Below the pieces are notes generated by a model. That model saw only the letters and a program-made list of their open reading frames with translations. It searched no databases and was not told the origin of the DNA. Positions 31,070 to 42,362 of a DNA stretch of 64,000 bases are shown in pieces. The translations under genes and the position numbers were made by a program. How positions within the stretch are numbered: position 1 is the first letter of the stretch; every line of letters starts with the position of its first letter. The stretch is from Ascarosepion bandense (Eukaryota; Mollusca; Cephalopoda; Sepiida; Sepiidae): the NCBI GenBank assembly GCA_037127315.1, contig JBBBDQ010001274.1, forward strand, positions 544,001-608,000, in the 5' to 3' direction.

Positions 31070-31362
31070 GATTGGTTGTGCGTTGTGGTGGAGAAACCGT
31101 AAAGCCGAATTCGAATTCCAGTTGAATTCCTTGCATTCATTTACGAGTGAATAAAAGGTATTAATCAGTCGCTTCTTCCTCCAGCTAAGGATTGAATAGT
31201 AGACAGTTTCAATTCTATGGCCTTAGTTGGCAACTAGTCTACCGTAGAAAATAATGGCAACCTACTACAGGAAAATGTTCTGCCCAGTCAGACATGTCCC
31301 TTTTGAGACATGGTCATCCAAGCGTATATCACGTATGGCCCTTAACTGACTGAATAGATTGG
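31070..31362 (+). mobile_element. tRNA-derived SINE
   Basis: The head TGTGCGTTGTGGTGGAGAA includes a B-box-like TTCGAATTCCAG. The body has CCTTGCATTCATTTACG, TATGGCCTTAGTTGGCAACT and TGCCCAGTCAGACATGTCCC. It ends CACGTATGGCCCTTAACTGA. Same family as 49922 and 50741. Confidence 0.8.
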
Positions 31363-31814
31363 CGGTAAGATCTCATCATTATACAGTTGACATGACTAGA
31401 TTCTATGCTAAGTTTCTTCGCTTGCATTTCTCGCTTGTGGAATTCTTTTCCAGCATCTTGCTTACCAGTCAACTTTGATCTCCATAAATTTAAATTCTTA
31501 TTCTTTATTGTCATTTCTCCTAAAAAGCGAGTTTTTTTTTATTATATATATATATATATTCTATAACATTCAGTCACCCCTTGTTTCCAAGTGGTTTTAT
31601 TGCCTTGCTTGGGTGTTAAAATGATTAAAAAAAGAAAGAATATATGGCCATTAGCAAGAGAGAGAAAGAGAAAGAGAGAGATGGAGAAAGTAAGAGAGAG
31701 GCGAGTAAGAAAATGACCATAACGAACTGAATACGTCAGAATCAAACAACTATCAAAATTTATAGGTTAAACACTATAATATAATAATAAACGACGGAAA
31801 AAAATCTGATGGTG

Positions 31815-31998
31815 AATTAGAATAGGAAAAGATTAATTCCATAAGCCAAACAGATGGATATGGAACCAATCCTCCCCCAAGCGAATTTTCGCGTAAGTGA
31901 ATGCAAAAAAAAAAAAAAAAAAAAACGACTAGAATTCAAACAACTTTTATATTTTCTAATTCCAAGTCGTTGTCCATTACAGCATCCGCACATACTTA
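31815..31998 (-). mobile_element. tRNA SINE 5' part interrupted by an A run
   Basis: The minus-strand SINE head (CGGATGCTGTAATGGACAAC...) is joined to CATTCACTTACGCGAAAATTC. A 23-bp poly-T on the minus strand (31900-31924) splits them. Confidence 0.65.
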
Positions 31999-32019
31999 GA
32001 GGAGATTTGAAGCAACAGA

Positions 32020-32360
32020 GAGGATAAGGATGCTGAAAAGACAAAACATGAGCAATGTGCCATTCTTAATGAAAATAAACAAAATTAAACAATATTTTGG
32101 GGTAATAATCAGAAAAAGACCCTTTAAATTTCTGGGATGGCTATTGAGGATAGAAGACTTGGTGGATTTGCCACTCACAGAACATAATGAAGTAAAGAGG
32201 GATAGAGTAAAGCAACAAATTACACACCTAACGAGCTTGTGTGAATGGATGGCTAGAACGGATTCTGAGAGGTAGCCAAAAGGGAAAACTTACTAAGCGC
32301 TACAAAGGCTATGAAGTAGTAGAGAGCTGTTATCGCCCTCGTACTCAAATGACAAGGACC
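32020..32360 (+). pseudogene. LINE alpha C-terminal fragment
   Basis: The frame contains KRPFKFLGWLLRIEDLVDLP, HLTSLCEWMARTDSE, then AKGKTY-like decay to the 3' end (ATCGCCCTCGTACTCAAATG). Diverged relative of 33175-33780. Confidence 0.6.
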
Positions 32361-32454
32361 ATAGCAAAAGAAAGTAAATAATTAATTAGTGATTTTTAAA
32401 TTTCTTTCAGAATTAAAAAAAAAGTATTTCAGTTTTGGAGTATGAAACTGAAAA

Positions 32455-32795
32455 ACATAGTTTCGTAGTTAAGCATGAACGATGACAAATGTAAAGTATC
32501 TAGGGCGTACTATACATAAGTAATTTTTTAAATGGTTAAAAATCAGTCATGAGCGGAAGCAAAAGTATAATATCTAACTCTTCGTATCAGATTTTTACGG
32601 TAATATTTTTCTCATCATTTCAGAGTAGCTTTGTACAAGAGAGAAAGAAACCATTTATTTGCTATAAAATCTGGTCAGAATAATACAGAGCATTGCAATA
32701 TTGGATTGCGGTTGGCCCACAAGTATTGCTCAGAAGATTGAGGTCGCGTTATATACGAGCTATATGAAAAATTCATGCTTTTCATAAAAAATCAA
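32455..32795 (+). repeat. Unclassified dispersed repeat epsilon, copy 1
   Basis: Shares an ordered series of blocks with 34195-34515: ACAAATGTAAAGTATCTA, CTTCGTATCAGATTTTTACGG, CCATTTATTTGCTATAAAAT, TTGAGGTCGCGTTATA, TTTTCATAAAA. Same orientation. No coding potential and no obvious ends. Confidence 0.55.
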
Positions 32796-32844
32796 CTACA
32801 AAAAACAAAAAACAAAAAAAAATAGTAAGTCTGGTCATCATTCG

Positions 32845-33070
32845 TTCTCTATGTGCCATGACCTTTCCGAACGTAGGCGACCATTGTTCTTCCACTTATT
32901 CCTATCCCTTGTTGCTCTTTGCACTTTTCTTCTTCGTATCTCTCCAAAATCCCGTTTCTCCATTTACTTGCTTAAGACCATCAAGTATTATTTGCGTTGC
33001 TTTCCCCATGCCTCTCCCTCCCTCCCTCCACTCGTCCTGTGAGTATTCGATTTCCCAAGCTCTCCTTCCA
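32845..33070 (-). pseudogene. LINE alpha 3' fragment
   Basis: A minus-strand frame: RRAWEIEYSQDEWREGGRG and ILDGLKQVNGETGF, then the 3' end GGTCATGGCACATAG. Truncated; opposite in orientation to its neighbours. Confidence 0.6.
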
Positions 33071-33174
33071 AGAATAAACAAAAACAAGATGTGAGTTATC
33101 AAATGGAAATAGAAACATCAAGACGGTGTATCAGTTCAAATATAAGTGAACCGAAAATGTGTTGAACTAGCGAA

Positions 33175-33780
33175 ATAAACCTTCCAAGATCAGCAAGGTG
33201 ATGAGAAACGAAAGACTATTGTTAGAAACAAAGAAATGAATGCTGGATTGCTATGTGATGTTCAGCCTTTTATATTAGTATTAGACATTCTCCGCACGGA
33301 TGAGAAACAAACTAGACGCAGGAGAAACATTGTTCTATAGAATGATACTGGACACTTCGGAGACGGAGCGAGTAAACAACAAGGATATCCAAAACAACAA
33401 TGGTAACACTTCTACACAGAACCAAGAAAAGAGAGCTGAAATTCCTTGGATATATAATTAGGAAAAAGGCTTAGCAAACATTCGCCTTTCAGCATATGTT
33501 AAGGGCAAAACAGATTAGGGAAGACAGTGGGCCACTTACATGGCGAGATTGTGTGTATAGATGGCAGAACGGGAGTCGGGGACCTTAGCAATGAGAGGCT
33601 AGTTGTTAAAAATCGTTGGCGATAAAAAGTTGATCAGGGCCATGATCACCTATGTTCAGAAGATAAACCTAAATAAAGAGCTTGTGTATGTAAATGTTAG
33701 AACAAAACTGAGAAGGAAAGAAAGGGGTCAAGAAAAAACTTGTGGAGTCCCATGATCGCTTATGATCCTGAGTGTACATG
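33175..33780 (+). pseudogene. LINE alpha thumb to 3' end
   Basis: The longest copy of this family here: RNERLLLETK, DAGETLFYRMILDTSETER, TKKRELKFLGYIIRKKA, then a decayed tail through AMITYVQK to a second 3'-end-like segment near 33740-33780 (GTCCCATGATCGCTTATGAT). Many frame breaks. Confidence 0.65.
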
Positions 33781-33814
33781 ACATACAATGTCAGGTTAGT
33801 GCCATGCGTGATAC

Positions 33815-34072
33815 ACTCTTGGGCGATCATGTCTCTAAACAGAATAGGCAGAAGATTTTCCCGCAGTAAGTTGTCATTACAGTTTGCTAACCTAGGCTAT
33901 AGAACCCAATCTGTCCTGCTATTTAACCCATAGCTAGAGGGATAAGAGACGGAATAATACCATTCCCAAAAGTATTTTCGCGTAAGTGAATGTAACGAAT
34001 CCAACTGGAATTCGAACTTGGCATTTAGATTTCTCCTTCCAAGCCGATATCCACTGCACCACAACGCACATA
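33815..34072 (-). mobile_element. tRNA-derived SINE, near full length
   Basis: Minus strand: GTGCGTTGTGGTGCAGTGGA with A box, B-box-like GTTCGAATTCCAGTTGGATT, CATTCACTTACGCGAAAATA, CTATAGCCTAGGTTAGCAAA, and the end GGCGATCATGTCTC reversed. One of four good copies. Confidence 0.8.
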
Positions 34073-34194
34073 GCTTATATACTCGAAGATAATTCGAGTT
34101 TGTATTATCATTTTCTTACAAAAAAATGAGGAATCTCACTATATTCAAATAATCTTTTTTAAAAAGCTTAAAAATCATGTGTTTTCGCTGACCG

Positions 34195-34515
34195 GTTGCA
34201 CTATGCACAAGTCATTTTTTTTAATGAATGGTTAAAATTCATGCATTTTTAGTCGCTAGGCATGAACAAAGACAAATGTAAAGTATCTAAATCTTCGTAT
34301 CAAATGTTTTACGGTATGTTGTTTTTCTGGTCATGTTGGGGTAGTTTTACACACACAAAACAAATATTATCCATTTATTGCTGTAAAATATGTCCAGGAT
34401 GATTCGCACACTGCAGTATTTGAATACGGCACACTTACTAATATTACTACGAAGGTGAGATCGCATTATTCAAAATAAGTTTGAAAAAAATTGATTTTTC
34501 ATAAAATACATCAGG
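34195..34515 (+). repeat. Unclassified dispersed repeat epsilon, copy 2
   Basis: See 32455-32795. The two copies lie 1.74 kb apart in direct orientation and flank two LINE pieces and a SINE. They could be ends of one element or a local duplication. 34516-35110 has no other supported feature. Confidence 0.55.
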
Positions 34516-35113
34516 GGTCGTACTATACATGAAGTCGCCTTAGACACGAGTATATACACGAGAAAAAGAATATGTATATTTTTACAGTAGAATAAAATGG
34601 CATAACACTTAATTAATAATCTCTCAATTTATCTCGCAAATCTTGTCAGTTCACTGCACACGTACGTCGTCATTATCTTTCGCTTAGAGGAGGACACGCA
34701 ATGTCAATTATGGCCGACCATTGTCTCCATCGAAAAAATGTTTTATTTCGGCTATCTTCGCATTTTAATGGCGTCGTTTAGTGTCAGTAACCTCACTAGC
34801 GTGTCAAAATCGCCATTCCCCAGGTCCCCGGGATGAAATCTGGGTTCAAGTGGCAGGGGTGAGTAACGAAGAAGCCATCTATTGCTCTGAAACAAGCTAT
34901 TAGTGGCTGCCTTTCCTTCGTAAATGATGGTTATTCAAAAAGAAGAGGTGGTGTCGTGGCGAGGTTTCTTCCGGCGTTTTGTAACGTTAATTTGTCTTTC
35001 TCAGCTTCTAATCGACACTTGTAGCTTCATCAGAGTCGAATTACGCCCACTTGTACACGGTAATAGACACACACATACGCACACACACTCTCATACTCTT
35101 TTTCCCTTTTTGA

Positions 35114-35115
<2 letters not shown>

Positions 35116-35164
<49 letters not shown>
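35116..35164. repeat. (TA)n microsatellite
   Basis: TA run preceded by a short CA run at 35066-35092. Confidence 0.95.
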
Positions 35165-35167
<3 letters not shown>

Positions 35168-35425
35168 CGTATCAAAAATACTTTTAGAAAATTTGAAGGC
35201 GGGTTCCTCACGCCAAAACAAGGTAAAATTTCCATATAAACATATGTCTAAAAGGCCATCGTTGTACCTCAACACAGCAACTCATAACGCATGTTCAAAA
35301 TGCGCTCCGCTTGCTTCTACACTCGCGTTCACCCGTCGGATCATTGACTGGCGGACCCTTACAAATATTCCCACAAAGTGTCGAATGCTTTCGCAACTAC
35401 CCATGGCACGTTGATTAAGCACCTC
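35165..35425 (-). pseudogene. Tc3/mariner-like transposon, 3' end with transposase C-terminus
   Basis: The minus-strand frame reads MGSCESIRHFVGIFVRVRQS then MIRRVNASVEASGAHFEHAL and stops (35281). This is the V..C-E..GAHFE-L tail of a mariner-type transposase. Downstream is the terminal region GCGGGTTCCTCACGCC / TATCAAAAATACTTTTAG. The same terminal motif opens the 5' fragment at 46725. Only about 42 residues survive. Confidence 0.7.
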
Positions 35426-35639
35426 TACATTATTAATGACTACTGCATATACCAGAGATTAAATTTAATGATTGAGGTCGGGGAATATGCAGACCTGGGA
35501 AATTTACTGTTTTTTTTTTGTTCAATAAAAAAAAAAAAACAAAAAAAAACAAACAGTAAATTTAAAAAAAAATACTGTATTTCAATAATTTACGCCACAG
35601 ATCTCAACAAACGCAAAAAACAAAACAGTGTATTTTAAC

Positions 35640-38035
35640 GGAAAAACAAACTTACTGAACGCTAAGCAAAGAAACAACAATGCGGGAATTTCAATCATTA
35701 CATTCTCTAAAAAACATACCGATACCTAACATGAAAGAATATATGCTTCAACTACTACAAAAAATTGAACAATTTTTAGTAAGAATGAGATGGAAAACTT
35801 TTTTCTTTTTGCAGGAACAAGATATGATAAAAATGTAAGTAATTTCAATTTTAAAACAACGAATTATCCCCCTTTAATCAAAGAATTAATTACTTTTGAA
35901 AAAGACATAATTTCTATTTTAGACAATATAAAATTTTAAAAAATCGAAAACAAATTCCAGAAATTATTAAATAGTGAAGTAAAGAAAATAAAAAAACACA
36001 CACCATCCTTATTAAAGGAGATAAATCCAGCAATATAGAACCAAATAAATCCGAATATATATGAAAAAAAATATTAAAAGAACTAACTAAATCTTATAAA
36101 TTCATACATTAAAAACATCAATAATGAAGTTAAAATCATTACAGGCAAATTAAATTTAAGTAATAAATTACAAATATTAACTGGCAAATAAGCTTTCCTT
36201 AAAGTGAAAGACCACAAAAATGACTTTAACAGCAATCCATCATACAGACAAAAACCCTACAAAAACAGAAGTGGGCAAAATAAGCCATCAAATATTAAAA
36301 AATATTTGCGACTTGTTAAGAACAGCCACTCAAGCAAACCAGTGGAAAACTTTCCTGGTTCCAAAAAATTAAATGCAAAAGTAAATACACATTCATCAAA
36401 TATGATAAAAAAAACTGTTACTCATAAATATCTGAGAAAGGTTTACTGGAAGCATTTAATTTTGCTAAAATGTACATAAAAATACCATCAGAGCATATTG
36501 TCATAATATTACATTGCCGAAAATCTATACTTTTCCACAAAGGTATAGCATGGATCAGAAATCCAACAACGGAGCATTCGATGTACCACAAGGATCGTAT
36601 GATGGAACAGAAATTTTAGAATTGATGGAAATACACATTTTAAACAAAATAATCCATATTGACAACCACGGATTATATAGAGATGACGGATTAATACTAG
36701 CACCAGACAACAAAAGAATGAATGATAAAATAAGGAAACAGCTTTTTAAATTATTCAAAGAACTAGATTTTGATATTACAGTAGACACAAATAATAAAGT
36801 GGTACAATAATTAGATGTAGAATTTAATTTACAAACTGGAAATTTCTCGCCATACATGAAAACAAACACTAAGTTATCATACATAAATACAAAGTTTAAT
36901 CATCCAAATAATATAATTAAAAACATTTACAAATGCATAGAATACAGACTGTCTAATACGTCAAACAAATCAATATTTAATGAAAAGAAAAATATATATG
37001 AAGATGAACTAAAAAATTCTGACCATTAAAACATTTTACAATATAATTCTCAACCAAACAGATAAATCAAAAACAACAATAGAAAACGAAACATTATCTG
37101 GTTCAACCCTCCATTTAATTTAGAAGTAAAGACCAAAATAGGACATATATTTTTTAAACTAATAGACAAGCCCTTTCCAAAAGAATCAAAATTAAACAAA
37201 ATTTTCAACAGAAACACAATCAAACTAAGTTATAGTTGCACTAATAATTTAGATAGTTTCATAAAAAAACAAAACGCCAGAAACTTAAATAGTATCGCAC
37301 AAAACAAAACCACGAACAAAGAATGCAACTGCAGGGACAAAAATAAATGTCCACTTCAAGGTCTCTGCAACACAAAAGAAATAATTTATAATTACATACA
37401 AAATATATTTGGGCTCAACCAAAGACACCTATATGACCAGGTGGTTCAACCAGAGATTTACATTTAAAATAGAAAATTAAAAAAAAAAACATACAAAATT
37501 GCCTAACCACGTCTGGAAATTGAAATCAAAATATGAAAAAGATCCACACATAACGTGGAGTATTGTAAAAGCAGCCAAGCCTTACAACGGTGGACAAATA
37601 TGTAGACTGTGCCAAGAAGAAAAATTAGAAATTATGAAATACACAAATAAAGACGAACTGTTAAATGAAAGAAGAGAAATTATGACAAAATGCACCCACA
37701 CTAAGAAATACCTCGTAGGTTCATACAACCATGGATGAAAACGTCATAAGTCGTTTGAATTTAAACAATGCGCGTTCATAAATTCTCTGCCATGTGAACG
37801 TTCAAATAAAACACCGTAACAAGAGCGTTCTTAAAAAGAAAATCGGTAAAAGGTAAAATCAGTTATTAAAAATCGCCTGAAGACAACACTCATGGTCGAA
37901 ACCAAGGTAGTGAAATAACTCGTTTAAAAATGAAAAATATTCAAAAGTTCTACAATATAATTGTATAGAACACTTTTTAATACAAATGCGTACTGGTCTA
38001 ACCCTATTAGGACCAAAAACTAAGTATTAAACACT
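35640..38035 (+). mobile_element. Second PLE type, degraded
   Basis: Plus-strand RT pieces: LKVKDHKNDFNSNPSYR (36200 on, the 'LKDHK-NF-NNP-CR' entry), HYI/LHCRKSLLF-like decay, QQG/DVPQGSYDGTEILEL (36576-36620), the catalytic GLYRDDGL (36672-36695), LDVEFNLQTGNFSPYMK, a cysteine cluster CNCRDKNKCPLQGLC (37326-37370), and a GIY-YIG remnant with KYEKDPHITWSIVKAA and CRLCQEEKLEI. It is distinct from the YIDD-type PLE at 9 kb. At least ten stops or frameshifts. The 3' end equals that of 4440-5210. Confidence 0.75.

Positions 38036-38037
<2 letters not shown>

Positions 38038-38090
<53 letters not shown>
38038..38090. repeat. (TA)26 microsatellite
   Basis: TA run between the PLE end and the hammerhead SINE. 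Confidence 0.97.
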
Positions 38091-38093
<3 letters not shown>

Positions 38094-38145
38094 ATCCGCA
38101 GACAGATCTGTTTCGCTGTATCACAGCTCATCAGTACGGTTAGAC
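38091..38145 (-). ncRNA. Type I hammerhead ribozyme, copy A
   Basis: Minus strand from 38145: outer stem I GUC (pairs with GAC at the end), internal UAA, inner stem I CCGUA; core CUGAUGA (38134-38128); stem II GCUGU-GAU-ACAGC, perfect 5 bp; core GAAA (38114-38111); stem III CAG-AU-CUG with a 2-nt loop; cleavage triplet GUC (after 38101); stem I partner UGCGG, then AU, GAC. All core residues are present. The tiny stem III suggests it may cut best as a dimer, as known for newt satellite hammerheads; that is inference. Confidence 0.85.
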
Positions 38146-38395
38146 TCAGATTACTTTTAACTCAGGATTGAAACCCGACCGAATTGGCGTCAGTCGGCGA
38201 TTCTACCTCTGGGCTGTGGGCGCTCGGCAGGAGAAGGCAGTCCGTTTAGCGTGTATATTATCATTGTACATGCCCATTAGCCAGGCTGCTCTAATTCATA
38301 ACTGAATGAGCGATGCGTACAAGCCAGAGTAGCTACTGTTTTTCAAAGTCTACCATTCTTCCAGAGTGCTCAATCAGGATGTGAGAGCGTAAATA

Positions 38396-38450
38396 GTCAT
38401 CCGCAGACAGATCTGTTTCGCTCTATCACAGCTCATCAGTACGGTTAGAC
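38396..38450 (-). ncRNA. Type I hammerhead ribozyme, copy B
   Basis: Same as copy A, with one mismatch in stem II (GCUGU/AGAGC). Core CUGAUGA, GAAA and the GUC site are intact. Cleavage here and in copy A would release a 305-nt RNA. Confidence 0.8.
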
Positions 38451-38774
38451 TCCGACTGCTTTTAACTCAGGATTGAAACTCGACTGAATTGGCGTCAGTC
38501 GGTGATTCTACCTCTGGGCTATGGCCGCTCGGTAGAAGAAGGCAGACCTTTTAGCGTGTATATTATCATTGTACACGCCCATTAGCCAGAGTGCTCTAAT
38601 TATATAGTGTGTAATTGGAGAGCAGTTTCTTTTACGAAGGTTTAATTAAAACTGACAGAGAAGGTATTATGGCTAATTTTTTTATGTCATTTTTCATGTG
38701 ATCTTATGATATTTTCTTTGCAAAAGATAAATTATAAAAATATTTGTCTATATTTCTGAGACAAGGTAGTATTT

Positions 38775-39133
38775 ACAGTATTTATGTTATCATTCAGACT
38801 ATTGCCCTCATCTTTGTTGCTCTTTATTTCGGCCGTTGTACTCTCCAGCCTTCTTCAGGCGCTAGGAATTTCTAACCAAACCCTTTATAACAATCACTGG
38901 GGTATATGAACTCCATTTCTTTGCTTGGCGCCTCTTCTGGTAGTCATGAGCTATCTTCCTCTAACTCTGTAAGTTGCTTGTTCACCACTGCTGTAGCCTG
39001 GTATTGAACTCAGGACTATTTGAGTCAAGTCACAGAAATTAACCAACGTCCATATCCACTGGGCCATGTGTCCTTAACGTCGTACAAAGGGCAACAAAGA
39101 TGAGGACAATAGTCCAAATAATGTAAATACTGT
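38775..39133 (-). mobile_element. tRNA-type SINE with terminal inverted repeats, copy 2
   Basis: Begins ACAGTATTTATGTTATCATT and ends AATAATGTAAATACTGT, inverted ends of about 43 bp. On the minus strand the body has GGCCCAGTGGATATGGACG (A-box-like) and CTGAGTTCAATACCAGGC (B-box-like), then GCGCCTGAAGAAGGCTGG...GGCCGAAAT. It is similar over its full length to 12206-12570. Confidence 0.7.
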
Positions 39134-39480
39134 AAATCATATAAAAATTGTCCAAATATTTTGTTTTCCTGAGCGCTTATCCACAACGTGATAGTAAGGG
39201 TGGCTCATTCATTCATCAACGTTGAGAAGTGCTGTAGCTGAAACATTTCCTAAGCTCAAATGACCTCAGACCATTTTTTTCTTCACTTAACAATATGAAC
39301 AGATGTATTAGTATTTCTTTTCGTATATTTTCAAGTGAGAATCACTAGTTTAAAAGATGAATGCACGTTACTTGTAACATTGCGGGCCAGTTGTGTTGAA
39401 TCTGTGAAAAAGCATTTTGCAAACACTATATAACGCTGCATAAACGTCATGGCAACGTCTGCTTAAGCTGGGTATAAGTT

Positions 39481-39915
39481 GAAGAGGCTCATCCCTTGTT
39501 TCCTGTTTAGGATGCGGTTTCCGGTTTTCTCTTTTCTAATCTTTTCACTTTGTTTTTCTTTTCTTTTCTTTCAGTTGGAGTAGATAGACTAAACTATCAC
39601 CCGGTTCACACTCCACCCACATCTATTAAACAGGTGAAGAGGCTTATCCCTTGTTTCCTGTTTAGGATGCGGTTTCCGGTTTTCTCTTTTCTAATCTTCT
39701 CACTTTTTTTCTTTTTTTTTTTTCAATTGGAGTAGATAGACTAAACTATGGCCAGGTTCACACTCCACCCACATCTATAGAACAGGTGAAGAGGCTCATC
39801 CCTTGTTTCCTGTTTAGGATGCGGTTTCCGGTTTTCTCTTTTCTAATCTTCTCACTCTTATGTAGCCTCCTGCACATCAGTGGCGTTACCGCCTTGCTTG
39901 GAGTGATATGATTAA
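39481..39915 (-). repeat. 155-bp tandem repeat, about 2.5 units
   Basis: GAAGAGGCT(C/T)ATCCC starts at 39481, 39636 and 39788 (periods 155 and 152). Each unit has TTGTTTCCTGTTTAGGATGC, a poly-T of variable length and GGAGTAGATAGACTAAACTA. The array ends in the single-copy tail ATCAGTGGCGTTACCGCC at 39885. Poly-T length differences explain the period change. Confidence 0.85.
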
Positions 39916-39929
39916 AAAAAAAAAGAGTT

Positions 39930-41060
39930 CGGTAAAATTATTTGAATTTCTTTTTGAATTTCACTGAGATCAAATGATAGCACGGTTGTATATAAATTCT
40001 TAGTAAACTTAATACTTAATGAACTATTATTCATTGAATCTGATAGACTGACCGACACGCTGAGAATTAATATTGTGGAACTAATTAAAGCCTGAAACAG
40101 AGATAAATCTGTGTGATTAAATATATATTATGCATCACGAGGATTACATTGGCAATTGGTAATGAGTTTTACGTGTTATAGTGATTACCTTAATTATTCC
40201 GCGGTGCTCTTTCTATTAAATAATGACTTTGTGGATTGTAATCATTTAATTTCAGTCTATGAAAGCCAACAAATTTTGAACGTTCGTTAAACAGTTCAAT
40301 CTCAAATGACCTTTCCTATTTGTCTTGGCATACATCGGAACTTCAGAACCTGTAATTCATATATTAATATAAACAGTTTTGCGACTGATTGTACATCCTT
40401 TGTAATAAAAGGTTACGCTTCAATTCAATGTGTTAAACTAGTCTATGCTTATTAAGATATATTTCAGAAGTTTTAACTGCGAAGTGGCTTGACAATATCA
40501 ATATGGACAGTTTGAAACTGTTACGTAAGTCAATCAAAATTTTAAATGAAAATAAATTCTTAACTGTAATTCATTTATATATTTAGAAACATGTCTTTAA
40601 TAGTGTGCATGGGTTGATTTTTTTGTGGATGTGTTACTTTAACAGTTTTAATTATTTAAATATTTAATGAAATGGTCATGTATCTGATATAGAGATTATT
40701 CAATTACATTTAGCGAATTCCGTTATTAATAGATTGCGGGTGATTATCCTCCATTAGATTTCGATTCTTGATCTCGTTAATGTGCGCCAATATATTGGAA
40801 AGGGCATGTTCACAAGGTAACAAGATAAAAGAAAAATGTCACGACGAGAAATAAGAGAGCGAGACCTATTTCCCATAACTCATGCAGGCTTAAAATTTGT
40901 AGAGATGAGCTGAAATTTTTGAGTTCACTTACTACGACCTGTTGCAATATCTTGTAATTATCTTGGAGGTTTTGTATTTACTCAAACCAGCTATTATATC
41001 TAAAAATTTGTAATTTTATATGTACCTATTACGCAGTTCTTTTTTTGCGCCTTTTTTTTT
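39930..41060. other. No recognisable feature
   Basis: AT-rich sequence without long frames, microsatellites or repeats shared with the rest of the window, apart from a 12-bp T run at 41053. Confidence 0.6.
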
Positions 41061-41071
41061 TTTTTAAATAA

Positions 41072-41490
41072 GTACAGGTGGACAAAATAATGGAAACACC
41101 TAGTACAATAATAGCATAGTTTGAACAATTTGATTTCATGTTTTTATTTAGTATTAATGCCACTTTATCTCATATCTTGCTAAAATTGTTTTTTTTTTTT
41201 TACAGCTATTATTTAAATAAGTTTATTAAAATCAACAGCCAGGAATATGTAAGAATTTTAAGTGATCAATCCTAAAGTCCAGGAACAGTTTCTGGATGGA
41301 AATGTCATCGTTTTAGATGATAAAGAATTGGAGACTGTTTAAAAAAAAACAATTCAAACTTCGTACAAGTCGATTGCACTCAGAATTCAAGCTGTAATTA
41401 CGACCAAAAACGGCCCTATACCACATTGAAATAAATTTACTTGAAATCTCAAGGTGGCTCTATCATTTTATCCACACCCTGTACGTGTTT
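41072..41490 (+). mobile_element. Tc1-like element, internally deleted
   Basis: The left end CAGGTGGACAAAATAATGGA and the right end TCATTTTATCCACACCCTGT are inverted. Internal blocks (AAAATCAACAGCCAGGAATA, ATTGAAATAAATTTACTTGA) match the Tc1 remnant at 63082-63628. About 420 bp, so most of the transposase is lost. Confidence 0.75.
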
Positions 41491-41844
41491 ATTCTCTTTT
41501 GCCTGGGGAATCACCGCTGAAATCTTTTAATGCTAGATATTTTAATTAATAAATTTGGAACATTTTGGGCATTAAATATATTAATACAATTGTTATCAAT
41601 ATACGAATGTTTATATATCAAGTGGAAAATGTTAAAATAAACTAGACTGATGCTGTTCGATCAAATGTATTGACGTATTTTCTGTCAAATATATACTCTA
41701 CACACGCACGCACATACATACACGTGCACGTACACATACAAATATATCTCTATATAGACGGGTTTATTGCCATATCAAGTGCAAACACCTGTTCTCGTAC
41801 GAACAACCTTGAGCCTGGTCAGATAGATGACAACTTAGAAAAAC

Positions 41845-42000
41845 AGTTGCTGGAAGCTTGGGTGTGCGGGTGGAGCAATAGATAACACGGCTCGGAATGA
41901 GAAATCGGCGAGCCGTATTCCAGTTCCAGTCGGGTCAAAATATTCACTTACGCGCAAATATCATTGGAAAAGCTATGAATTCAACTCTTCACCGTCACCT
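41845..42000 (+). mobile_element. tRNA SINE 5' part
   Basis: GTGCGGGTGGAGCAATAGAT, GGCTCGGAATGAGAAATC, a B-box-like CCAGTTCCAGTCGGGTC and ATTCACTTACGCGCAAAT, then loss of the family's middle and 3' end. Confidence 0.65.
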
Positions 42001-42123
42001 GTGTGTTAAATTGTAAGATTTGTATCAATAAAAACAGCGTTTTCATCTCCAAAAATGTTTACATCTAAAAAAATTTCTGGGTTTTATATAACGTGTAAAG
42101 GGTTGATAAACTGCAAAAACCAA

Positions 42124-42125
<2 letters not shown>

Positions 42126-42182
<57 letters not shown>
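42126..42182. repeat. (CA)n(TA)n at PLE end
   Basis: About 18 CA and ten TA units directly beside the palindromic PLE. Confidence 0.95.
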
Positions 42183-42184
<2 letters not shown>

Positions 42185-42362
42185 TTTCCAGACATATGCT
42201 ATTAAATATAAGAGACAATGAATGTCTATTATGTTTAATCATGAGCCGTTCTAAACGTCGTATTTTTGCTTTAATTTCGGTTGAAAATAAAGACAAAAAT
42301 TCTCCAACATTTGGATAATTATTTATTGGTTTTCTTCTAAGCTTTCGGCTCACATGAGCCAT
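42165..42362 (-). CDS. PLE small frame, left arm
   Basis: From ATG 42362, about 60 residues, identical to the right-arm copy and differing from the 8958 copy at a few positions (S for T at residue 5, S for R near 55). It runs into TA/CA repeats. It likely represents the PLE N-terminus within the terminal repeat. Confidence 0.5.

Larger units (their letters stand above)
38091..38760 (-). mobile_element. Tandem hammerhead-bearing tRNA SINE (retrozyme-like)
   Basis: Two direct copies start at 38091 and 38396, 305 bp apart. Each begins GTCATCCGCAGACAGATCTG and carries a minus-strand tRNA-like promoter: the B-box complement GGATTGAAACC is at 38165-38175, and the A-box complement lies around 38203-38215. 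The copies share CATTGTACATGCCCATTAGC. The second copy runs on into CATGTGATCTTATGATATTT, also found after the related copy at 54817. The 305-bp spacing between ribozymes is what a tandem RNA self-cutting into unit circles would need. Retrozymes with these features are known; a tRNA-headed one is what this looks like. Confidence 0.75.

Noticed and set aside
34960..35050. TCATCAG at 35026 as a minus-strand hammerhead core
   Set aside because: The AGCT/AGCT pairing is short with a long loop and is followed by GAGAAA; no cleavage site.
38160..38240. A functional tRNA gene
   Set aside because: A and B boxes are present but the acceptor and anticodon stems do not fold; it is a SINE head.
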